Positions 3,463 through 7,367 of a DNA stretch of 7,367 bases are shown piece by piece. The stretch lies in the NCBI GenBank assembly GCA_029934695.1, contig JAOZLU010000121.1, positions 6,866 through 14,232 of the forward strand. Reading direction: 5' to 3'. Numbering within the stretch: the first letter of the stretch is position 1; every line of letters begins with the position of its first letter. Origin of the DNA: Desulfobacterales bacterium (lineage in GTDB: Bacteria > Desulfobacterota > Desulfobacteria > Desulfobacterales > 4be13). The position numbers and the translations under genes are program-made. The notes under the pieces are model-generated. The model was not told the origin of the DNA. It was given only the letters and a program-made list of their open reading frames with translations, and ran no database searches.

Positions 3463-6435
3463 ATGCCAACGAGGATCAGGGTATATGAGCTTGCCAAGGA
3501 TCTTAATATGAAAAGCAAAACGCTTCTTGAGAAGTTAAAGGATATGAATATTAAGGTGGGGAGCCATGTGAGTTCTCTGGATGATGATACTGTAGCCAGG
3601 ATCAGGGGAAAAATTTTTGGTGCAAAATCTGATCCGGCCGAGGTGAGGCGCGCAAAACAGACGGTCATTCGGAGACGAAAAAAACGCGCCCCGGAAAAAT
3701 CGGATATTAAAGAGAGCGATTTGAAACCGTCCCCTACAGATCAGGAGCCTTTTTCCGCAGATGCGGATTTATCTGGTGTGGAAGTCTCAGAAGCGGATCA
3801 GATGCCTGAAGCGGAAACTGCCGACCGACCGGCAGAAGGACGCTCCAAAAATTTTGGTTACAAATCCGGGCGGGGAAAAGACGTTGCTGAAAAGGATATG
3901 GACGACGTCGCCGGACTGACCGTCTCCGCTTCCCAGGCAGAAACGCCGCAGGAAACCGCTTTGTCTGAGGAAGAAGCAGACGGGCGCACAATCGCAGAAG
4001 CAAAAAAACATGAGTCAGCGGAATCAGCAAAAGGTGCCACAGCTCATGCTCCGAGGGCAAAACCGAAGAAACCGGCTGAAACTGCCAAAACCGCAGAAAA
4101 ACAGCCAGCCATGTCAAAGGGCGGAAAGTCGGAACATCAGGTTCCGAAAGGCGTAAAAAAAAAGAGAAGGAAAAGAAAAAAAGAAATGCCGGCGAAGATT
4201 ATAAAACTGCCGACAAAGGCCGAAGAAGAAGCAATAGCTTCAGAGGCCGGACGCAGATCAAAAGTTCTGGCTGAAAAAACATCGGAAACTAAAACCAGAA
4301 GCATTGAGAAGAAACCCGTTCCAAGGCACACCCCGGGGCAACACCGGAGAAAACCTGCCCCGTCACAGGCTAAGAACGGACCTAAAGTGCCACAAAAAGA
4401 TTCACCTGTAAAAGATAAAAAGAAAAAAGTCAGGACTTACACCCCTGACCAGGACCGGGGGAAGGTGACAGCAGAGCCAGCTCGGAAAGCGGCTGCTCCT
4501 GCAGACAAGAAGGCAAAAGACATCAAATGGACCAAGAAAAAAATTTCTTTCAAACGCAAAGAAGTCATTGACGGGGCGGCACTCTATGCCGGGGGACAGC
4601 GAGGCAAGAAAGGCCGCAGGAATGCCAAGATCAAAACTGTCAAAGCCCAGAAGCCCCAGATCACAACGCCGAAAGCTATCAAACGGAGAATTAAGATTGA
4701 TGACACCATTATTCTTTCTGATCTGGCCAAACGCATGGGGATCAAAGCCGGCGAAATGATCAAAAAACTGATGATGCTCGGTGTCATGGTGACGGTGAAT
4801 CAGACCATAGACTTCGATACTGCGGTTCTTGTGGCCTCGGAATTCGAATATGAGTTGGAAAGAGCATCCTTTGAGGAGGAGGTGATTTTAAGCGAGAGGA
4901 GCAAGGCGGATGATCCTGACAAGCTCATAGAAAGATCGCCGGTGGTCACGATTATGGGGCATGTGGATCATGGGAAAACATCTCTGCTGGATGTTATACG
5001 GGAAACCCGGATAACGGAGATGGAAGCCGGTGGAATTACACAGCATATCGGTGCTTACAATGTTTCAACGAGCAGCGGCCAAGTCACTTTTCTGGATACG
5101 CCCGGGCATGAGGCGTTTACGGCAATGCGCGCCCGGGGGGCCAAAGTGACAGACCTGGTCGTTCTTGTTGTGGCCGCGGATGACGGAGTCATGCCTCAGA
5201 CCATTGAGGCAATCAATCATTCCAAGGCTGCGGAGGTTCCGATTATTGTCGCTGTAAATAAGATTGACAAGGCAAATGCGGATACTGACCGGGTATATCG
5301 TGAGCTTTCGGAGCAGGGGCTTGTGCCGGAAGACTGGGGAGGGGATACTATTTTCGTCAGGGTTTCTGCAAAGCTGAATCAGGGAATTGACCAGCTTCTG
5401 GAGATGATCCTTCTTCAGTCCGAAGTGCTGGAACTGAAAGCCAATCCGGACAAACTTGCTGTGGGGTATGTGGTGGAATCGAAGCTGGATCCGGGCAGAG
5501 GGGCTGTGGCAACTGTCCTGATACAGGAGGGAACGCTTAAAGCTGGCGATCCGGTTGTGTGCGGAATTCATCATGGCAAGATTCGGGCTATGCTTAACGA
5601 CAGAGGCGTTCAGGTGGATTCAGCCGGCCCCTCAATTCCCGTGGGAGTACTCGGACTTTCCGGGGTGCCCAATGCAGGAGATGAACTGGTTGCCCTTGGT
5701 GATGATAAAAGAGCCAGACAGGTCAGCGAGCACCGTATTCAGAAAGAGCGATCCAGAAACCTGGCCAAAACCAGCAGGCTGAGTCTTGAAAAACTTTTTG
5801 AAAAAATAGAAAAAGGCGAGGTCAAGGATCTGAATATCATTATAAAGGCCGATGTACACGGTTCTATTGAGGCCCTGTGCGATTCCCTGGTAAAACTTTC
5901 CAATGATGAGGTCTCAATAAATGTCATTCATTCGGCTCCCGGCACGATTACCGAATCCGATGTGTCTCTGGCTACTGTGTCTGATGCGATTATTATCGGT
6001 TTTAACGTCCGACCCACTCCCAAAGTACAGGCATTTGCCAACGAAGAAAATGTGGATATGCGTTTTTATAACATCATATACAATGTCATCAAAGATATTC
6101 AGGATGCCATTCTCGGTATGATGTCTTCCACTTATGAGGAGCGGGTTCTGGGCAGGGCTGAAATCCGTGATGTGTTTCATGTTCCCAAAGTCGGGGCTGT
6201 TGCAGGGTGTTATGTACTCGATGGGAAAATCCAGCGGGGACAGCTTGTGCGTCTTCTCAGGGACGGGATTATATGCTATGAGGGCAAACTTGCCTCCCTC
6301 AGGCGTTTCAAAGATGATGTCAAAGAAGTGCGAGACGGCTATGAATGCGGCATCGGTATTGAAAATTATAATGACATCAAAATTGGCGATGTCATAGAGT
6401 GCTATTATCTCGAAGAAATTAAACCGGAACTGTAG
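3463..6435 (+). CDS. infB: Translation initiation factor IF-2
   Basis: IF2 is the GTPase that brings fMet-tRNA to the 30S subunit and promotes 50S joining. The 990-aa product has an IF2-N module at residues 1-52, then a very long charged linker (about 53-405) rich in Lys, Glu, Ala and Pro and including KKKRRKRKK. A second IF2-N module lies at about 408-466. The G domain shows GHVDHGKT (499-506), DTPGH (545-549), NKID (599-602) and SAK (635-637), so all nucleotide-binding motifs are intact. Domain II starts near 650. Domains III and IV follow (about 790-990), with an fMet-tRNA-binding C2 region containing GRAEIRDVF and ending in ECYYLEEIKPEL. It is about 100 residues longer than E. coli IF2 (890), mainly in the linker. 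The start MPTRIRVYELAKDL is typical of the family. The gene is co-oriented with nusA and the DUF503 gene in the usual order. Confidence 0.98.
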   Translation: MPTRIRVYELAKDLNMKSKTLLEKLKDMNIKVGSHVSSLDDDTVARIRGKIFGAKSDPAEVRRAKQTVIRRRKKRAPEKSDIKESDLKPSPTDQEPFSADADLSGVEVSEADQMPEAETADRPAEGRSKNFGYKSGRGKDVAEKDMDDVAGLTVSASQAETPQETALSEEEADGRTIAEAKKHESAESAKGATAHAPRAKPKKPAETAKTAEKQPAMSKGGKSEHQVPKGVKKKRRKRKKEMPAKIIKLPTKAEEEAIASEAGRRSKVLAEKTSETKTRSIEKKPVPRHTPGQHRRKPAPSQAKNGPKVPQKDSPVKDKKKKVRTYTPDQDRGKVTAEPARKAAAPADKKAKDIKWTKKKISFKRKEVIDGAALYAGGQRGKKGRRNAKIKTVKAQKPQITTPKAIKRRIKIDDTIILSDLAKRMGIKAGEMIKKLMMLGVMVTVNQTIDFDTAVLVASEFEYELERASFEEEVILSERSKADDPDKLIERSPVVTIMGHVDHGKTSLLDVIRETRITEMEAGGITQHIGAYNVSTSSGQVTFLDTPGHEAFTAMRARGAKVTDLVVLVVAADDGVMPQTIEAINHSKAAEVPIIVAVNKIDKANADTDRVYRELSEQGLVPEDWGGDTIFVRVSAKLNQGIDQLLEMILLQSEVLELKANPDKLAVGYVVESKLDPGRGAVATVLIQEGTLKAGDPVVCGIHHGKIRAMLNDRGVQVDSAGPSIPVGVLGLSGVPNAGDELVALGDDKRARQVSEHRIQKERSRNLAKTSRLSLEKLFEKIEKGEVKDLNIIIKADVHGSIEALCDSLVKLSNDEVSINVIHSAPGTITESDVSLATVSDAIIIGFNVRPTPKVQAFANEENVDMRFYNIIYNVIKDIQDAILGMMSSTYEERVLGRAEIRDVFHVPKVGAVAGCYVLDGKIQRGQLVRLLRDGIICYEGKLASLRRFKDDVKEVRDGYECGIGIENYNDIKIGDVIECYYLEEIKPEL

Positions 6436-6490
6436 TGAATTATGAATTATGAATGAGAAATTCACCATTCATAATTCACCATTCACCATT
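6435..6490. repeat. TGAATTATGAAT-type inverted repeat between infB and the DUF503 gene
   Basis: A perfect 13-bp stem can form in two registers: 6435-6447 with 6467-6479, or 6443-6455 with 6466-6478 around a 10-nt loop. The left side is a direct repeat of GAATTAT, and the right side repeats CACCATT (6464-6470 begins CACCATT, again at 6478-6484 and 6484-6490). The first arm begins on the last base of the infB stop codon. It fills nearly the whole 69-nt gap and looks like a simple intergenic repeat element, not a terminator. Confidence 0.75.
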
Positions 6491-6504
6491 TATTTGATAA
6501 AATT

Positions 6505-6792
6505 ATGGTTATCGGCATCGGAATCATCACATTCAGGCTTCATGACTGTCATTCTTTAAAAGGTAAAAGAAAGGTTGTAAAATCAGTCATCAGCCAACTG
6601 CGTAATCACTTTAATGCTTCTGTTGCAGAAGTGGGATCAAATGACGTTCATCAGAGGGCAGAGATCGGTTTTGCGATGGTGGGAAATGACCAGAAAGTGA
6701 TAAATTCCAAGGTGGATAAAATGTTTAATTTGGCTGATGCTCTGGGGCTGGCTGAACTCGTTGATACAGAAACAGAAATTATTCATTTGTAA
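6505..6792 (+). CDS. ylxP: DUF503 (YlxP-like) small protein
   Basis: The 95-aa product matches the DUF503/YlxP family in length and pattern: an N-terminal beta strand MVIGIGIITFRL, then the signature HDCHSLKGKRKVVKSVISQLRN with its conserved SLKGKR, then a helix and the strand segment VAEVGSNDVHQRAEIGFAMVGND, with a C-terminal helix. Family members commonly lie between infB and rbfA, as here, and are thought to act in ribosome maturation or translation, but the biochemical role is not firmly established. There is no Shine-Dalgarno sequence before the ATG; the upstream 15 bases are AT-rich and follow directly on the 6435-6490 hairpin. The start is still clear because the family's conserved N-terminus begins there. 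Naming by ylxP is by family and position. Confidence 0.92.
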   Translation: MVIGIGIITFRLHDCHSLKGKRKVVKSVISQLRNHFNASVAEVGSNDVHQRAEIGFAMVGNDQKVINSKVDKMFNLADALGLAELVDTETEIIHL

Positions 6793-6816
6793 CTGCGGCG
6801 TTCGTTTCGGATGCTG

Positions 6817-6838
6817 ACTCGGATTCACCAATCCGGGT
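6817..6838. other. 9-bp stem-loop between the DUF503 gene and rbfA
   Basis: ACTCGGATT (6817-6825) pairs with AATCCGGGT (6830-6838), with one G-U pair and the tetraloop CACC. Only TT follows before GG, so it is at best a weak terminator and probably lets transcription continue into rbfA. It lies 25 nt after the DUF503 stop. Confidence 0.5.
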
Positions 6839-6898
6839 TTGGATTATACGCGGTCAGAGTACTTCCATTAAAATAATAACAGACAACAGGCAAACACG

Positions 6899-7255
6899 AT
6901 GAAGCCTTTCACACGAGCGGACAGGGTAGGGGGCCTGATACAGGGTGCCCTGTCTGGTATTTTACATAAAAAGATTAAAGACCCCCGGCTTGAAATGACG
7001 GTAATTACAAGTGTACAGATGTCCCGGGATTTGAAAAGTGCACGGATATTTTTTTCCACGTCAACAGGCAGCAAAAAAAGCAGGGAAGAAGCATCCGACG
7101 GGTTTCAGAGTGCAATGGGCTATATAAAACGTACGCTTGCCAGTGAACTTGGTTTGCGTTATATGCCTGAGATCAAATTTTTCTATGATGAATCTTTTGA
7201 TTATGGGGAGCATATTGATAACGTATTCAAAAGTATTGAGGATTTGAAAGATTGA
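6899..7255 (+). CDS. rbfA: 30S ribosome-binding factor RbfA
   Basis: RbfA binds the 30S subunit near the 5' end of 16S rRNA and supports late assembly and cold adaptation; it acts with RimP and IF2. The 118-aa product is normal in length. It is a single KH-like domain. Visible family features are the opening RADRVGGLIQGALSGIL helix, KIKDPRL, the strand-helix segment VQMSRDLKSARIFFS, an AxG kink (AMG in the segment FQSAMGYIKRTLASELGLR), and the terminal PEIKFFYDESFDYGEHIDNVF. A weak AGG at 6888-6890 lies eight bases before the ATG. It lies 106 nt after the DUF503 gene on the same strand and is probably in the same operon. Confidence 0.97.
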   Translation: MKPFTRADRVGGLIQGALSGILHKKIKDPRLEMTVITSVQMSRDLKSARIFFSTSTGSKKSREEASDGFQSAMGYIKRTLASELGLRYMPEIKFFYDESFDYGEHIDNVFKSIEDLKD

Positions 7256-7269
7256 GGCATCAGTTGTAG

Positions 7270-7323
7270 GGTGGGTGTAGCGAAGCGGAACCCACCATTT
7301 GCAGATGTCTGGTGGGTTCCGCT
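7270..7323. repeat. REP-like palindromic element after rbfA
   Basis: AGCGGAACCCACCA (7284-7297) is the exact reverse complement of 7310-7323, making a 14-bp stem with a 12-nt loop. A competing shorter stem joins GGTGGGT (7270-7276) to ACCCACC (7290-7296). The sequence GTAGGGTGGGTGTAGCGAAG resembles a dispersed bacterial intergenic palindrome with a GGGTGGGT...ACCCACC core that I know from many genomes. It could act as a 3'-end stabiliser or weak terminator for the operon, but it has no T-run. Confidence 0.75.
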
Positions 7324-7367
7324 GGTGGGTTTCCGGCTGGGTTCCGCTGGTGGGTTTCCGGCTGGGT
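7314..7367 (+). repeat. 25-bp tandem repeat, two full copies and running off the window
   Basis: The 25-bp unit at 7314-7338 is repeated exactly at 7339-7363, and a third copy starts at 7364-7367. The unit is itself two similar halves, GGGTTCCGCTGGT and GGGTTTCCGGCT. It grows out of the right arm of the preceding palindrome. The array is cut by the window end, so its full length is unknown. Confidence 0.88.

Noticed and set aside
3459..3488. A nine-codon frame starting at an ATG four bases before the infB ATG and overlapping it
   Set aside because: The Shine-Dalgarno G-run touches this ATG directly, so it is badly spaced. The conserved IF2 N-terminus fits the ATG at 3463.
5065..5574. A 169-codon minus-strand open frame under the IF2 G domain
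   Set aside because: It mirrors the conserved GTPase codons, has no plausible domain and no start signals.
5914..6468. A 184-codon open frame on the minus strand under infB
   Set aside because: It lies opposite the highly conserved C-terminal part of IF2, resembles no known protein, and is an antisense shadow.
7314..7367. Coding continuation of a downstream gene
   Set aside because: The sequence is a perfect 25-bp tandem repeat derived from an intergenic palindrome; no start or ribosome binding site is visible before the window ends.

Overview
The window is a bacterial translation and transcription-factor cluster in the order tRNA-Gly, rimP, nusA, infB, ylxP-type DUF503 gene, rbfA. All genes lie on the + strand. 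Protein character (a long IF2 with two IF2-N modules, NusA followed directly by infB, a DUF503 gene between infB and rbfA) and the style of the intergenic repeats suggest a Gram-negative bacterium, probably a large-genome sulfate-reducing member of the Desulfobacterales (former Deltaproteobacteria). That placement is inferred from general resemblance and is not proven by the sequence.

Layout: positions 1-318 hold no gene. They contain an 84-bp direct repeat in two copies (one mismatch), a perfect 10-bp hairpin between the copies, and an AT-rich promoter. A tRNA-Gly(CCC) with encoded CCA lies at 319-394. A strong Rho-independent terminator at 557-587 separates the tRNA from the protein operon. 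RimP (up to 1274) has an unusual lysine/arginine-rich N-terminal extension and an uncertain start. After a 277-nt spacer of simple AACTTT/AAAGTT sequence comes nusA (1552-3264), whose C-terminus carries a roughly 160-residue acidic tail built from tandem repeats. After a 198-nt spacer with two hairpins comes infB (3463-6435, 990 aa). Next are the 95-aa DUF503 gene (6505-6792) and rbfA (6899-7255). The window ends in a palindromic, tandemly repeated intergenic element.

Functionally, RimP and RbfA mature the 30S subunit, IF2 delivers initiator tRNA and joins the subunits, and NusA controls elongation, pausing and termination by RNA polymerase. This is the classic nusA-infB operon. A tRNA gene just upstream recalls the E. 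coli arrangement metY-rimP-nusA-infB.

No new multi-gene system is visible; the genes are housekeeping. The unusual parts are the recently expanded acidic repeat tail of NusA, the basic RimP extension, and the fact that nearly every intergenic gap carries its own inverted or tandem repeat, several with an arm overlapping the upstream stop codon.
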